Position numbers and translations under genes: made by a program. Positions 11,501 to 19,861 of a DNA stretch of 64,000 bases are shown here, piece after piece. Source of the DNA: Pseudomonas entomophila L48 (GTDB taxonomy: Bacteria; Pseudomonadota; Gammaproteobacteria; Pseudomonadales; Pseudomonadaceae). The notes beneath the pieces are model-generated. The model was given only the letters and a program-made list of their open reading frames with translations. It did no database searches and was not told the DNA's origin. The stretch covers positions 4,174,501 through 4,238,500 of the forward strand of contig NC_008027.1 of NCBI RefSeq assembly GCF_000026105.1, given 5' to 3'. The number at the start of each line of letters is the position of its first letter. Within the stretch, counting starts at the first letter, position 1.

Positions 11501-11552
11501 GGAATTCGGGGTAGTGGGCGGCAGGCGCGCGGGGCGGCAGCTGGGCGATCAT
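8535..11552 (-). CDS. ydiJ: FAD-binding and Fe-S oxidoreductase, YdiJ family
   Basis: This 1005-residue protein fuses an N-terminal FAD PCMH-type domain (about 30-270, PRGGGTGTNGQSL), a vanillyl-alcohol-oxidase type C-terminal FAD domain (to about 560), a ferredoxin-like segment with CLACKSCAGQCP and a CCG-type heterodisulfide-reductase domain (CCGMSGTYGHE near the C-terminus). This matches the YdiJ/D-2-hydroxyglutarate or D-lactate dehydrogenase-like family, which oxidises a 2-hydroxy acid and passes electrons to the respiratory chain. The ATG at 11552 has an AAAGAGG ribosome site; the longer frame adds 22 unlike residues. The exact substrate cannot be read from sequence. Confidence 0.9.
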   Translation of the reverse strand: MIAQLPPRAPAAHYPEFLEALKNSGFRGQISADYGTRTVLATDNSIYQRLPQAAVFPQDADDVARVATLMAEPRFRDIKLTPRGGGTGTNGQSLTDGIVVDLSRHMNTILEINVEERWVRVQAGVVKDQLNAALKPHGLFFAPELSTSNRATVGGMINTDASGQGSCTYGKTRDHVLELHSVLLGGERLHSLPIDDTALEQACAMPGRVGEVYRMAREIQETQAELIESTFPKLNRCLTGYDLAHLRDEQGRFNLNSVLCGAEGSLGYVVEAKLNVLPIPKYAVLVNVRYTSFMDALRDANALMAHKPLSIETVDSKVLMLAMKDIVWHSVAEYFPADAERPTLGINLVEFCGDDPVEVNARVEAFVEHLQRDTSVERLGHTLAEGAEAVTKVYTMRKRSVGLLGNVEGEVRPQPFVEDTAVPPEQLADYIADFRALLDGYGLAYGMFGHVDAGVLHVRPALDMKDPAQAALVKPISDAVAALTQRYGGLLWGEHGKGLRSEYVPAYFGELYPALQRLKGAFDPHNQLNPGKICTPPDSAEGLTPVDGAPLRGDLDRTIDERVWQSFGSAVHCNGNGACYNYDPNDAMCPSWKATRERQHSPKGRASLIREWLRLQGEANIDVLAAAQRKASWLKGLPARLRNSRARQQGQADFSHEVYDAMAGCLACKSCAGQCPIKVNVPDFRSRFLELYHGRYQRPLRDYLIGSLEFTIPYLAHAPGLYNAVMGSKWVGKLLADKVGMVDSPLISRFNFQSTLTRCRVQVASVPALRELTPAQRERSIVLVQDAFTRYFETPLLASFIELAHRLGHKVFLAPYSANGKPLHVQGFLGAFAKAAVRNATQLKALADCGVPLVGLDPAMTLVYRQEYQKVEGVECPSVLLPQEWLMSVLPEQTPAKADNFRLMAHCTEKTNVPASTKQWEQVFARLGLKLVTEATGCCGMSGTYGHEARNQEASRTIFEQSWATKLDKQGEALATGYSCRSQVKRMTEKQLRHPLEVVLQYAQR

Positions 11553-11703
11553 CGAAGGATGCCTCTTTGATATCGGCTGATTCACGGAAATCTTGTCGGT
11601 CCGGCATGAATGGCTCATGGGAGGATTTCGAATGCGCCAATGTTCCTGTAGTTTCGCGCCAGGGGCAAACGGATATTCCTGCCGCTATCGATGAGCTTTA
11701 TGA

Positions 11704-12588
11704 ATGAATTACCGTCACCTCACCCCTTCGATGTCGCTGCTGCTGGCCTTCGAGGCCGCCGCGCGACATGAAAGCTACACCCGCGCCGCTGCCGAACTGT
11801 CGCTGACCCAGAGCGCGGTGAGCCGCCAGGTGCAGGCACTGGAACAACAACTGGGGCTTACGCTGTTTCGCCGCGAGGGGCGCCAGGTGCAACTGACCGA
11901 TGTCGGGCGCCTGTACCAGCGCGAGCTCAGCGAGGCGCTCGGGCGCATCCGCAGTGCCACGCTGCAAGCCCTGGCCTACCAGTCCGGCGTCGGCACCTTG
12001 CGCCTGGCGACCCTGCCGACCTTCGGCTCGAAATGGCTGCTGCCACGCTTGCATGCGTTCTACAGCGCGCATCCGGGCATGCTGGTGCACATTCATTCAC
12101 GCATCGAAGCAATCAATTTCGACACCAGCGAGATCGACGCGGCCATCGGCGTGGCCACCCACGACCTGCCAGGGCTGATCTGCCATCGCCTGCACGCCGA
12201 GGAACTGGTGGTGATCCTGCCGCCGGACAGCGCGCATGACGGGCAATGCTGGAGCCCGGCGCGAATCAGTGAAGAGGTACTGCTCAATGTCGCCAACAAC
12301 CCACACGCCTGGGGCGAATGGTTTTCCCATCACGCCCTGCCCCACCGCTCGATGCGCCTGGGGCCGAGCTTCGAGCTGACCTCGCACCTGATCCAGGCGG
12401 TGCGCGCAGGGATCGGTATCGGGCTGGTGCCGCGAATCCTGGTGGAGGAAGAGCTGGCCAGTGGCGAACTGTTCAGCCCCGGAGCACCGTTTGCCAGCCA
12501 GCGCAGTTACTACCTGATCTATCCACCGAGGAACGAGGCGCTGCCGTCGTTGCGGGCGTTTCGCGGCTGGCTCCTCCAGCAGATCTGA
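11704..12588 (+). CDS. LysR-type regulator, GcvA-like
   Basis: The 294-residue product has a LysR helix-turn-helix at residues about 8-65 (SYTRAAAELSLTQSAVSRQV) followed by a periplasmic-binding-like effector domain (LATLPTFGSKWLLPRLHAFY, typical of the GcvA/AmpR subgroup). It is divergent from ydiJ across 151 bases, so it may control that gene; I see no clear palindrome there. The effector is unknown. Confidence 0.88.
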   Translation: MNYRHLTPSMSLLLAFEAAARHESYTRAAAELSLTQSAVSRQVQALEQQLGLTLFRREGRQVQLTDVGRLYQRELSEALGRIRSATLQALAYQSGVGTLRLATLPTFGSKWLLPRLHAFYSAHPGMLVHIHSRIEAINFDTSEIDAAIGVATHDLPGLICHRLHAEELVVILPPDSAHDGQCWSPARISEEVLLNVANNPHAWGEWFSHHALPHRSMRLGPSFELTSHLIQAVRAGIGIGLVPRILVEEELASGELFSPGAPFASQRSYYLIYPPRNEALPSLRAFRGWLLQQI

Positions 12589-12591
12589 TCA

Positions 12592-12654
12592 TTCGCCAGC
12601 AAGCTGGCTCCTACAATTGCACGCAATATCCGTAGGAGCCAGCTTGCTGGCGAA
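12592..12654. repeat. REP inverted pair (GCCAGC variant)
   Basis: Arms of 23 bases (12592-12614 and 12632-12654) with core GTAGGAGCCAGCTTGCTGGC form a variant of the GCCGGC REP family in which both half-stems carry compensating changes, conserving the hairpin. Confidence 0.85.
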
Positions 12655-12673
12655 AGGGCCGGCACAGACAACA

Positions 12674-12708
12674 AAAAACCCGACGCCGGTCACCCGGCAT
12701 CGGGTTTT
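12674..12708 (-). terminator. Intrinsic terminator of aroP2
   Basis: Read on the minus strand, a GC-rich stem AAAACCCGATGCCGG...CCGGCGTCGGGTTTT is followed by a T-rich run, 18 bases after the aroP2 stop. It is a convincing rho-independent terminator and may also stop plus-strand transcripts weakly. Confidence 0.85.
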
Positions 12709-12726
12709 CTCCAAGCGCCTCAGCGC

Positions 12727-14145
12727 TTACTTGGCCACGCTACCGGCAGCCCCGTTGGCCTGCGCCCCACGCTTGCTCTTGAGCACGTAGAACACATACA
12801 TCACCACCAGCCATACCGGCATCGCGTACACCGACACCTGGATACCAGGAATCATCAGCATGATGCCCAGGATCAGTACCACGAACGCCAGCACCAGGTA
12901 GTTGCCGTACGGATACCACAGCGCCTTGAACAGCGGCTTCTGGCCAGTGCGATCGAGGTGCTGACGGAACTTCAGGTGCGAGTAGCTGATCATCGCCCAG
13001 TTGATCACCAGGGTCGCCACCACCAGCGACATCAGCAGCTCCAGGGCATTCTGCGGCATCAGATAGTTGAGCAGCACCGCGATCAGCGTCACGGCCGCCG
13101 ACACCAGGATCGAACGCACCGGCACGCCGCGGCGGTCGACCTTCGCCAGTGCCGCCGGAGCATCGCCCTGTTCGGCCATGCCCAGCAGCATGCGGGCGTT
13201 GCAGTAGGTGCCACTGTTGTACACCGACAGCGCCGCGGTCAGGACCACGAAGTTCAGCAGGTGCGCGGCCACGTCGCTACCCAGCAGCGAGAACACCTGG
13301 ACGAACGGGCTGCTGCCGTAGCTGCCGCCGGAAGCGTCGATGCTGGCCACCAGGCTGTCCCACGGGGTCAGCGACAGCAGCACCACCAGGGCGCCCACAT
13401 AGAAGATCAGGATGCGGTAGATGACCTGGTTGATCGCCTTGGGGATCACGGTCTTCGGCTTGTCGGCCTCGGCAGCGGTGAAGCCGAGCATTTCCAGGCC
13501 ACCGAAGGAGAACATGATGAAGGCCAGGGCCATCACCAGCCCGCTGACACCATGCGGGAAGAAGCCACCATGGGCCCACAGGTTGGTCACCGACGCTTCA
13601 GGGCCACCACTGCCACTGGTCAGCAGGTAGGCGCCCAGGCCGATCATGCCGACGATGGCGGCGACCTTGATGATCGCGAACCAGAACTCGGCCTCGCCGA
13701 AGATCTTCACGTTCATCAGGTTGATGGCGTTGATCAGCAGGAAGAACCCCGCTGCGGTCACCCAGGTCGGGATCTCCGGCCACCAGTAGTGGATGTACTT
13801 GCCGACCGCCGACAGCTCCGACATGCCGACCAGGATGTACAGCACCCAGCAGTTCCAGCCCGACAGGAAGCCGGCGAAACCGCCCCAGTACTTGTGCGCG
13901 AAGTGGCTGAAGGAGCCGGCAACCGGCTCCTCGACGATCATCTCGCCGAGCTGGCGCATGATCATGAAGGCAATGAAGCCGCAGATGGCGTAGCCGAGGA
14001 TCATCGACGGGCCGGCGGACTTCATCACGCCGGCCGAGCCCAGGAACAACCCGGTGCCGATGGCGCCGCCCAGGGCGATCAGTTGGATATGGCGGTTCTT
14101 CAAGCCACGCTTGAGTTCGCCGGACTGTGAGTTATGTCCACTCAT
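12727..14145 (-). CDS. aroP2: Aromatic amino acid permease AroP2
   Basis: This 472-residue inner-membrane amino acid/proton symporter has twelve hydrophobic segments. Its start LKRGLKNRHIQLIALGGAIG and core EEPVAGSFSHFAHKYWGGF closely match E. coli AroP, the transporter of phenylalanine, tyrosine and tryptophan. The ATG at 14145 is aligned with the AroP start; the longer frame adds 25 unlike residues. A sigma70-like promoter lies 184-213 bases upstream, and two PhhR-like boxes lie 430-510 bases upstream, so import is plausibly co-regulated with phhABC. A terminator follows. Confidence 0.9.
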   Translation of the reverse strand: MSGHNSQSGELKRGLKNRHIQLIALGGAIGTGLFLGSAGVMKSAGPSMILGYAICGFIAFMIMRQLGEMIVEEPVAGSFSHFAHKYWGGFAGFLSGWNCWVLYILVGMSELSAVGKYIHYWWPEIPTWVTAAGFFLLINAINLMNVKIFGEAEFWFAIIKVAAIVGMIGLGAYLLTSGSGGPEASVTNLWAHGGFFPHGVSGLVMALAFIMFSFGGLEMLGFTAAEADKPKTVIPKAINQVIYRILIFYVGALVVLLSLTPWDSLVASIDASGGSYGSSPFVQVFSLLGSDVAAHLLNFVVLTAALSVYNSGTYCNARMLLGMAEQGDAPAALAKVDRRGVPVRSILVSAAVTLIAVLLNYLMPQNALELLMSLVVATLVINWAMISYSHLKFRQHLDRTGQKPLFKALWYPYGNYLVLAFVVLILGIMLMIPGIQVSVYAMPVWLVVMYVFYVLKSKRGAQANGAAGSVAK

Positions 14146-14328
14146 GAACGAAGTCACCTGCTTGTTTTTATCTGTGACGGAATCGGACCCACCGCACTCG
14201 TGGCGCAGCGGAATGGGCAAGGTGGTTACCTTGGGTTCTTGGACAGGTTGGTCGCGAAAGCGCGGATCAACCGGGTGTCAGCAAGAGTGCGCGGTACGCA
14301 AGGGGGTCACAGGTAAAACGCGGCGCAT

Positions 14329-14358
14329 TGTATACCCCTGCAAACGCGCAGGCGTCAA
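14329..14358 (-). promoter_or_regulatory. Candidate sigma70 promoter for aroP2
   Basis: On the minus strand TTGACG (14358-14353) and TATACA (14334-14329) are separated by 18 bases, each close to the consensus. Transcription would start near 14322, leaving a leader of about 175 bases before the aroP2 ATG. Confidence 0.55.
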
Positions 14359-14572
14359 CGCGTTGCGTCGTTTCCTGATGAAAAAACGCACCGGTCCTGG
14401 GGTGAAGGCCTGAAAAGGCGGAGTGATCGGCGTACATGGCGCCTCCGTTTTGTTGTTTTGATGCCTGGCGGTCCTGCCTGGCTTTGCACACGGCAATGGC
14501 GCTATCTCAGCGGTTGGGCGGGGGATTTGGAAGGGGGCGAATGCGGGCCCTGAGGCTCTGCGGCGAGGTTCT

Positions 14573-14590
14573 TGGAAAATTTTTGTTACG
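14573..14590. promoter_or_regulatory. Weak PhhR-like box, distal to aroP2
   Basis: TGGAAAATTTTTGTTACG matches the proven-type box before phhA in 14 of 18 positions and keeps the GTTAC right half. Its centre is 61 bases from the stronger box at 14634-14651, resembling weak/strong TyrR box pairs. It is a candidate only because one conserved base is missing in each half. Confidence 0.4.
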
Positions 14591-14633
14591 CAGAGCGGGA
14601 AAAATCGGGCAGGCCGGGTTATTCGGTCATTTT

Positions 14634-14651
14634 TGTATAAATTTATTTACA
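14634..14651. promoter_or_regulatory. PhhR/TyrR-like box upstream of aroP2
   Basis: TGTATAAATTTATTTACA matches TGTAAA-N6-TTTACA in 11 of 12 positions, better than the box before phhA. It lies in the 700-base region between rluB (same strand, ending at 14850) and aroP2, 489 bases before the aroP2 ATG and about 310 bases upstream of the predicted promoter. Action at that distance would need DNA looping, or a second promoter nearer the box. No gene is visible in 14146-14849. Confidence 0.6.
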
Positions 14652-14723
14652 AGCCGGTTTGAAAACTTTCCACTTGCCAGGAAATTTTCAGTGCATTCAG
14701 GAACTTGGGCCGCTTTGCGGCCT

Positions 14724-14787
14724 TTCGCCGGCAAAGCCGGCTCCTACAGGTTGGTGTCGCCCTCCGTAGGGACCAGCTTGCCGGCCA
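14724..14787. repeat. Degenerate REP pair
   Basis: Two imperfect copies of the GCCGGC-type REP face each other; the second (14765-14787) has several mismatches, for example GTAGGGACCAGCTTGCCGGC. It lies after rluB, next to its terminator. Confidence 0.65.
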
Positions 14788-14805
14788 AGCATGTCCAACA
14801 GGCAC

Positions 14806-14835
14806 AAAAAAGCCAGCCCGAAGGCTGGCTCTTTC
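14806..14835 (-). terminator. Intrinsic terminator of rluB
   Basis: The minus strand reads AGCCAGCCTTCGGGCTGGCT followed by six T residues, 15 bases after the rluB stop. The UUCG loop and T-run make this a strong rho-independent terminator for the rnm-yciO-scpA-scpB-rluB operon. Confidence 0.9.
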
Positions 14836-14849
14836 GTTACCAGGCGCAA

Positions 14850-15911
14850 TCAGCCGCGTGGCTTGCCACGACCACGGCCGGCAGGCTTGTCGCCCTCAGG
14901 TCGAGCCGGGCGCTTGCGCATCTCGCTCGGGCGCTCGGCCACCGTGCTGCCACGGCCGCTCTTGCGCGGCGCTTCTTCACGCGCGGGACGTGCCGGGCGC
15001 TCGCCCTGACCTTCCTGGGCGGGACGCAGGGTGCGCACACGCTCACCACGCCCCAGCGGACGGGTCGACTTGCGCTGCAGGCGCTCGAGCTTGTCCTTGG
15101 CCTTGAGCTTCATCTCCGGCAGCGCCACCGGCTGCAGCCCGACTTCGGCGGCCAGGATGTCGATTTCGCCCTGGCTCATTTCGCGCCAGCGGCCCATCGG
15201 CAGGTCGGAGTTGAGGAACACCGGACCGAAACGCACGCGCTTCAGGCGGCTGACCACCACGCCTTGCGACTCCCACAGGCGGCGCACTTCGCGGTTGCGC
15301 CCTTCCATCACCACGCAGTGGTACCAGTGGTTGAAACCTTCACCACCCGGCGCCTTCTGGATGTCGGTGAACTTGGCCGGGCCGTCTTCGAGCATCACGC
15401 CGGCCTTCAAGCGGTCGACCATGTCGTCGTCGACCTCGCCACGCACGCGCACGGCGTACTCGCGGTCCATTTCGTAGGAGGGGTGCATCAGGCGGTTGGC
15501 CAGCTCACCGTCGGTGGTGAACAGCAGCAGGCCGGTGGTGTTGATGTCCAGGCGGCCGATGTTGATCCAGCGGCCCTCTTTCGGGCGCGGCAGGCGGTCG
15601 AACACGGTCGGGCGGCCTTCCGGGTCGTCACGGGTGCAGATCTCGCCGTCGGGCTTGTTGTACATGATCACGCGGCGGGTCGCCTCGGCGGCCTCGACAC
15701 GCTTGATCAGCTTGCCGTCGACGGTGATGGCATCGTGCAGGTCGACGCGCAGGCCCAAGGTGGCTTCGACGCCGTTGACCTTGATACGGCCCTGGCCGAT
15801 CCAGGCCTCGACGTCACGACGCGAGCCGACGCCGATGCGGGCCAGCACTTTCTGCAGTTTTTCGCCGGACGGCGGGGTGGGTTGTTGGTCTTGCAGGTCT
15901 TTGTCACTCAT
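14850..15911 (-). CDS. rluB: 23S rRNA pseudouridine synthase RluB
   Basis: RluB isomerises U2605 of 23S rRNA (E. coli numbering) to pseudouridine. The 353-residue product has an N-terminal S4 RNA-binding domain (about 18-75, EKLQKVLARIGVGSRRDVEA), the RsuA/RluB catalytic domain with Asp122 in GRLDINTTGLLL, and a basic, Arg/Pro/Glu-rich disordered tail (about 275-353) typical of gammaproteobacterial RluB. It is the last gene of a conserved cluster after scpB, separated from it by 172 bases holding one REP. Confidence 0.93.
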   Translation of the reverse strand: MSDKDLQDQQPTPPSGEKLQKVLARIGVGSRRDVEAWIGQGRIKVNGVEATLGLRVDLHDAITVDGKLIKRVEAAEATRRVIMYNKPDGEICTRDDPEGRPTVFDRLPRPKEGRWINIGRLDINTTGLLLFTTDGELANRLMHPSYEMDREYAVRVRGEVDDDMVDRLKAGVMLEDGPAKFTDIQKAPGGEGFNHWYHCVVMEGRNREVRRLWESQGVVVSRLKRVRFGPVFLNSDLPMGRWREMSQGEIDILAAEVGLQPVALPEMKLKAKDKLERLQRKSTRPLGRGERVRTLRPAQEGQGERPARPAREEAPRKSGRGSTVAERPSEMRKRPARPEGDKPAGRGRGKPRG

Positions 15912-16035
15912 CTGGGCACCTCCCGGTGTAGTAGTGAAAGCGGGCGCGCATCATACGCGGTTCGGCGGGGGAACGCACTGGAGGGTAGAAGGTTTTTCCG
16001 GATGACCCATGGATTTCCGCCCGAAGGTGTCCTCC

Positions 16036-16058
16036 GTAGGAGCCGGCTTGCCGGCGAA
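16036..16058. repeat. Single REP copy
   Basis: One GTAGGAGCCGGCTTGCCGGC element lies without an inverted partner between scpB and rluB, inside the operon. It could lower or separate expression of rluB. Confidence 0.8.
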
Positions 16059-16083
16059 CGCGTCAGCCCTGACAACACGGGGC

Positions 16084-16854
16084 TCAATCCTTGAGCTCGC
16101 CCTCGGACTCACCCGCCTCTTCCGACATCTCATCGCGCAAATCATCGAAATCGGTCTTGAGCCCCTCTTCCATCGCATCCAGCTCTACGAGCAGCGAACG
16201 GAAACTGGTCTCCTCCTTCGGCTCCACCTCTTCCCCCTCCTCACCCAGGCTGGCATCGGCCAGGGCCTGCAGGTGAGCCGGCACCGGCGCCTCATCCGGG
16301 TCGAGCAGCGGCTCAGGTTCCAGTTCGCGCAATTCGGCCAACGCTGGCAGCTCGTCGAGGCTCTTGAGGTTGAAGTGATCCAGGAACGCCTTGGTGGTGG
16401 CGAACATCGCCGGGCGCCCCGGCACCTCGCGGTAGCCGACGATGCGGATCCACTCACGCTCCATGAGCGTCTTGATGATGTTGCTGTTCACCGCCACGCC
16501 CCGCACATCCTCGATCTCGCCCCGAGTGATGGGCTGGCGGTAGGCGATCAGGGCCATGGTTTCGAGCAGCGCGCGGGAATAGCGCTGCGGGCGCTCCTCC
16601 CACAGGCGGCCGACCCAGGGGGCGTAGTCTTCGCGGATCTGCAGGCGATAGCCGCTGGCCACTTCCTTGAGCTCGAAGGCGCGGCCATTGCACGACTTGC
16701 CCAGCACCTCCAGGGCCTTCTTGAAGACAGCCGGCGCCGGGCGCTCGGCCTCCTCGAACAACTCGTAGAGGCGCTCAAGGGATTGCGGCTTGCCCGAGGC
16801 GAGCAGGAAGGCCTCGATCAGCGACGCCAGTTCGCGGGGTTCATTCAGGTTCAT
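16084..16854 (-). CDS. scpB: Segregation and condensation protein B
   Basis: ScpB is the winged-helix kite subunit that, with ScpA, joins the SMC-ScpAB condensin complex in chromosome organisation. The 256-residue protein has the two conserved winged-helix blocks (LIEAFLLASGKPQSLERLYE and LALIAYRQPITRGEIEDVRG, VNSNIIKTLMEREWIRIVGY) and an acidic C-terminal extension. It starts 14 bases after the scpA stop, indicating co-transcription. Confidence 0.95.
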   Translation of the reverse strand: MNLNEPRELASLIEAFLLASGKPQSLERLYELFEEAERPAPAVFKKALEVLGKSCNGRAFELKEVASGYRLQIREDYAPWVGRLWEERPQRYSRALLETMALIAYRQPITRGEIEDVRGVAVNSNIIKTLMEREWIRIVGYREVPGRPAMFATTKAFLDHFNLKSLDELPALAELRELEPEPLLDPDEAPVPAHLQALADASLGEEGEEVEPKEETSFRSLLVELDAMEEGLKTDFDDLRDEMSEEAGESEGELKD

Positions 16855-16868
16855 CGGTAGTCGTCAGG

Positions 16869-17696
16869 TCACTCTGCCCGGGCACGGACGTGGATCGGGG
16901 CGAAAGGCTCATTCTGCACCAGTTCGATCAGGGATTCCTTCACCAGTTCGAGAATCGCCATGAAGGTGACCACCACGCCGAGCTTGCCCTCCTCGCGGGT
17001 GAACAGCTCGACGAACGGCACGAAGGCGCCGCCCTTGAGGCGCTCCAGCACTTCGCTCATGCGCTCGCGGGTGGACAGGGTCTCGCGGGTGATCTGGTGG
17101 CTTTCGAACAGGTCGTTGCGGCGCATGACCTCGGCCATGGACAGCAGGATCTCCTCCAGGGCGACCTCGGGTAGCAGCTTGCGCGCCTTGGCCTGAGGGG
17201 CCTCCAGGCGCGGCACCACGACCTCGCGGCCAACCCGTGGCAATTCGTCGATACCCTCGGCAGCAGCCTTGAAGCGTTCGTATTCCTGCAAGCGGCGGAT
17301 CAGCTCGGCGCGCGGGTCGCCCTCCTCCTCTTCCACCTCGCTGGAGCGTGGCAGCAGCATGCGCGACTTGATCTCGGCGAGCATGGCGGCCATCACCAGG
17401 TACTCGGCGGCCAGTTCCAGGCGCACGCTTTTCATCAGCTCGACATAGCTCATGTACTGACGGGTGATTTCCGCCACCGGGATGTCGAGGATGTCGACGT
17501 TCTGCTTGCGGATCAGGTACAGCAGCAGGTCCAGCGGGCCCTCGAAGGCTTCGAGGAAGACTTCCAGGGCGTCCGGCGGGATATACAGGTCGACCGGCAT
17601 CTCGGTCAGGGCTTCGCCGTAGACCAGGGCCAGTTGCAGCTGGAACGGCGCTTCAGCCTCGATGGCCGGCGCCTCGGGCGCGTCCACCTGGCTCAC
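16869..17696 (-). CDS. scpA: Segregation and condensation protein A
   Basis: ScpA is the kleisin of the SMC-ScpAB complex. The core begins near residue 45 with LEVFLEAFEGPLDLLLYLIR and continues with the conserved DIPVAEITRQYMSYV and AAEYLVMAAMLAEIKSRMLL blocks; the C-terminal winged helix (VTFMAILELVKESLIELVQ) binds SMC. I place the start at a GTG (17696) whose bases overlap the yciO TGA stop as GTGA, giving 275 residues; an ATG further upstream would overlap yciO by 37 bases and is less likely. Confidence 0.93.
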   Translation of the reverse strand: MSQVDAPEAPAIEAEAPFQLQLALVYGEALTEMPVDLYIPPDALEVFLEAFEGPLDLLLYLIRKQNVDILDIPVAEITRQYMSYVELMKSVRLELAAEYLVMAAMLAEIKSRMLLPRSSEVEEEEGDPRAELIRRLQEYERFKAAAEGIDELPRVGREVVVPRLEAPQAKARKLLPEVALEEILLSMAEVMRRNDLFESHQITRETLSTRERMSEVLERLKGGAFVPFVELFTREEGKLGVVVTFMAILELVKESLIELVQNEPFAPIHVRARAE

Positions 17697-18322
17697 GCGT
17701 TGGCCAGGAACGGCGTGGGGTCGCCGCAACCTTCGCGAATCAACGCAGGTTCGTCGCCGGACAGGTCGATGACAGTGGATGCCTTGAGGTCACCGAAGCC
17801 GCCATCGATGATCAGGTCGACGTGATGCTCCAGGCGCTGACGGATCTCGTAAGGGTCGGTCATCGGCTCTTCATCGCCCGGCAGGATCAGGCTCACGCTC
17901 ATCAAGGGCTCACCGAGCTCTTCGAGCAAGGCCAGGACGATGGGGTTGGAGGGTACGCGCAGGCCAATGGTGCGGCGTTTTTCGTGCATCAGCAGGCGCG
18001 GCACTTCACGGGTGGCATTGAGGATGAAGGTGTAGGGGCCTGGAATGTGCGCCTTGAGCAGACGGAAGGTCGCAGTGTCGATCTTGGCGAAGGTGCCCAT
18101 CTGCGAGAGGTCGCAGCACAGCAGGGTGAAATTGTGGTTCTTGTCCAGCTGGCGCAGGCGGCGGACGCGCTCGATGGCGTTCTTGTCGCCGATCTGGCAG
18201 CCCATCGCATAGGCCGAGTCGGTCGGGTAGACCACGACCCCACCCTTGCGGATGATCTCGACCGCCTGCTTGATCAGGCGCGCCTGCGGGTTTTCCGCAT
18301 GAATCTGGAAAAATTGGCTCAC
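17693..18322 (-). CDS. yciO: Sua5/YciO/YrdC family protein YciO
   Basis: The 209-residue protein has the YrdC-like fold (GGVVVYPTDSAYAMGCQIGD) of threonylcarbamoyladenylate synthases. The YciO branch lacks the C-terminal Sua5 domain and its cellular role is less clear than that of TsaC. The GTG at 18322 has an AGGA ribosome site about 10 bases upstream and lies 13 bases after the rnm stop; the ATG at 18358 would overlap rnm. Its stop is coupled to the scpA GTG. Confidence 0.9.
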   Translation of the reverse strand: MSQFFQIHAENPQARLIKQAVEIIRKGGVVVYPTDSAYAMGCQIGDKNAIERVRRLRQLDKNHNFTLLCCDLSQMGTFAKIDTATFRLLKAHIPGPYTFILNATREVPRLLMHEKRRTIGLRVPSNPIVLALLEELGEPLMSVSLILPGDEEPMTDPYEIRQRLEHHVDLIIDGGFGDLKASTVIDLSGDEPALIREGCGDPTPFLANA

Positions 18323-18335
18323 GAAGTCATCCTGT

Positions 18336-19196
18336 TCATACCGCCATAGGCTGTTCATGTCGGAATCGGCGCCACAGGGGTGGCAGGTCCTCGGGCAAGG
18401 GCCGGTAGGCACCGATCTCGCCCCAGGTGCCAGGGCCATGGAAGTCACTGCCGGCGCTCGCCAGCAGGCCGAACTCACGGGTGAGGATGGACATCGTCCC
18501 CACCTGCTCGGGCGGCATCATCCCATTGACCACTTCCAGTGCCTGCCCGCCTGCCTGAATATAGTCGGCAATCAGCCGTCTGCGCTTGCTGCGTGTCAGT
18601 TCGTAATGCATGGGATGGGCCAGGCTCACCCAGGCATTGGACTGGCGTAGCGTGGCGACAGTTTCCTCCAGCGTCGGCCAGTGCAGCTTGACGTCGCCCA
18701 GCTTGCCGGCCCCCAGCCACTTGCGGAAGGCCTCGCCACGGTCCTTGACGAAGCCGGCGCGCACAAGGAATTCGGCGAAATGCGGACGCGCCGGGGCGTT
18801 GCCGCTGTCGCCCAGCTCCTGCTGCACGGCCCGCGCGCCGTCGAGCGCGCCGGGCATGCCCTTGGCCGCCAGCTTGCGATCGATCTCCTCGGCGCGCAGC
18901 CAGCGGCCACGGTGCAGGTTGTCGATGGCTTCGAGCAGGGGTGGCGCATCCAACGGGAAATCATAGCCCAGCACATGAATGGTCGCGCCGCCCCAGGTGC
19001 ACGACAACTCGACGCCGCTGACCCACTGCATGCCTTGTTCGGCGCACGCCTGGCGCGCCTCGGGCAGGCCTTCGAGGGTGTCGTGGTCGGTGAGCGAGAG
19101 TGTCCGCACCCCATGCTCGTGGGCCCGGGCGACCAGCGCCGTGGGCGACAGGGCGCCGTCGGAGGCCGTGCTGTGACAGTGCAGATCAACATTCAT
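18336..19196 (-). CDS. rnm: PHP-domain 5'-3' exonuclease (RNase AM/YciV)
   Basis: The 286-residue product is a polymerase-and-histidinol-phosphatase metallo-enzyme. Metal ligands are visible in [11 protein letters not shown] and [10 protein letters not shown] near the N-terminus and in [14 protein letters not shown] near the C-terminus. E. coli RNase AM (YciV/TrpH) trims rRNA 5' ends and hydrolyses pAp-like nucleotides. It is the first gene of the rnm-yciO-scpA-scpB-rluB group and is divergent from yciB across 67 bases. Confidence 0.92.
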   Translation of the reverse strand: MNVDLHCHSTASDGALSPTALVARAHEHGVRTLSLTDHDTLEGLPEARQACAEQGMQWVSGVELSCTWGGATIHVLGYDFPLDAPPLLEAIDNLHRGRWLRAEEIDRKLAAKGMPGALDGARAVQQELGDSGNAPARPHFAEFLVRAGFVKDRGEAFRKWLGAGKLGDVKLHWPTLEETVATLRQSNAWVSLAHPMHYELTRSKRRRLIADYIQAGGQALEVVNGMMPPEQVGTMSILTREFGLLASAGSDFHGPGTWGEIGAYRPLPEDLPPLWRRFRHEQPMAV

Positions 19197-19263
19197 GGAG
19201 GAGCGCTTTCGCAGGAATCGATGTTTGTTATTATGCCGTCACATCCCGCTTCTGGCTGCCACT

Positions 19264-19860
19264 GTGAAACAATTCATCGATTTCATCCCGCTGCTGCTGT
19301 TCTTCATCGTCTACAAACTGGACCCACGCCCGGTCGAATTCGCCGGCCACGGCTTCGAGTTCGGCGGGATCTACAGCGCCACCGCCATGCTGATCGTCAG
19401 CTCCGTGGTGGTCTACGGCGCGCTGTTCCTGCGCCATGGCAAGCTGGAAAAGGGCCAGTTGCTCACCCTGGTCGCCTGCCTGGTGTTCGGCGGCCTCACG
19501 CTGGCCTTCCACAGCGAAACCTTCCTCAAGTGGAAGGCGCCGGTGGTCAACTGGCTGTTCGCCCTGGCCTTCGCCGGCAGCCACTTCATCGGTGACCGGG
19601 TGCTGATCAAGCGCATCATGGGCCATGCCCTGACACTTCCCGAAACAGTCTGGAACCGCCTTAACGTGGCGTGGATCGGCTTCTTCCTGGTGTGCGGCGC
19701 CGCCAACCTGTTCGTCGCCTTCACCTTCCAGGACTTCTGGGTCGACTTCAAGGTATTCGGCAGCCTGGGCATGACCGTGATCTTCCTGGTGGCCCAGGGT
19801 GTCTACCTGTCGCGCCACCTGCACGATGCCGACCCCTCCACCTCCAAACCCAAGGACTGA
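19264..19860 (+). CDS. yciB: Inner-membrane septation protein A, YciB
   Basis: YciB is a polytopic inner-membrane protein linked to cell-envelope and septum synthesis. The 198-residue product has about five hydrophobic segments and starts with the family signature [18 protein letters not shown] from a GTG at 19264. The conserved [19 protein letters not shown] is intact. The stop is one base before yciI, so the pair is co-transcribed. Confidence 0.93.
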   Translation: MKQFIDFIPLLLFFIVYKLDPRPVEFAGHGFEFGGIYSATAMLIVSSVVVYGALFLRHGKLEKGQLLTLVACLVFGGLTLAFHSETFLKWKAPVVNWLFALAFAGSHFIGDRVLIKRIMGHALTLPETVWNRLNVAWIGFFLVCGAANLFVAFTFQDFWVDFKVFGSLGMTVIFLVAQGVYLSRHLHDADPSTSKPKD

Positions 19861-19861
19861 C

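Noticed and set aside
14436..16094. A 552-codon plus-strand frame opposite rluB.
   Set aside because: It is the complement of rluB and its terminator region; the composition is typical of antisense shadow frames in GC-rich DNA and no domain is recognisable.
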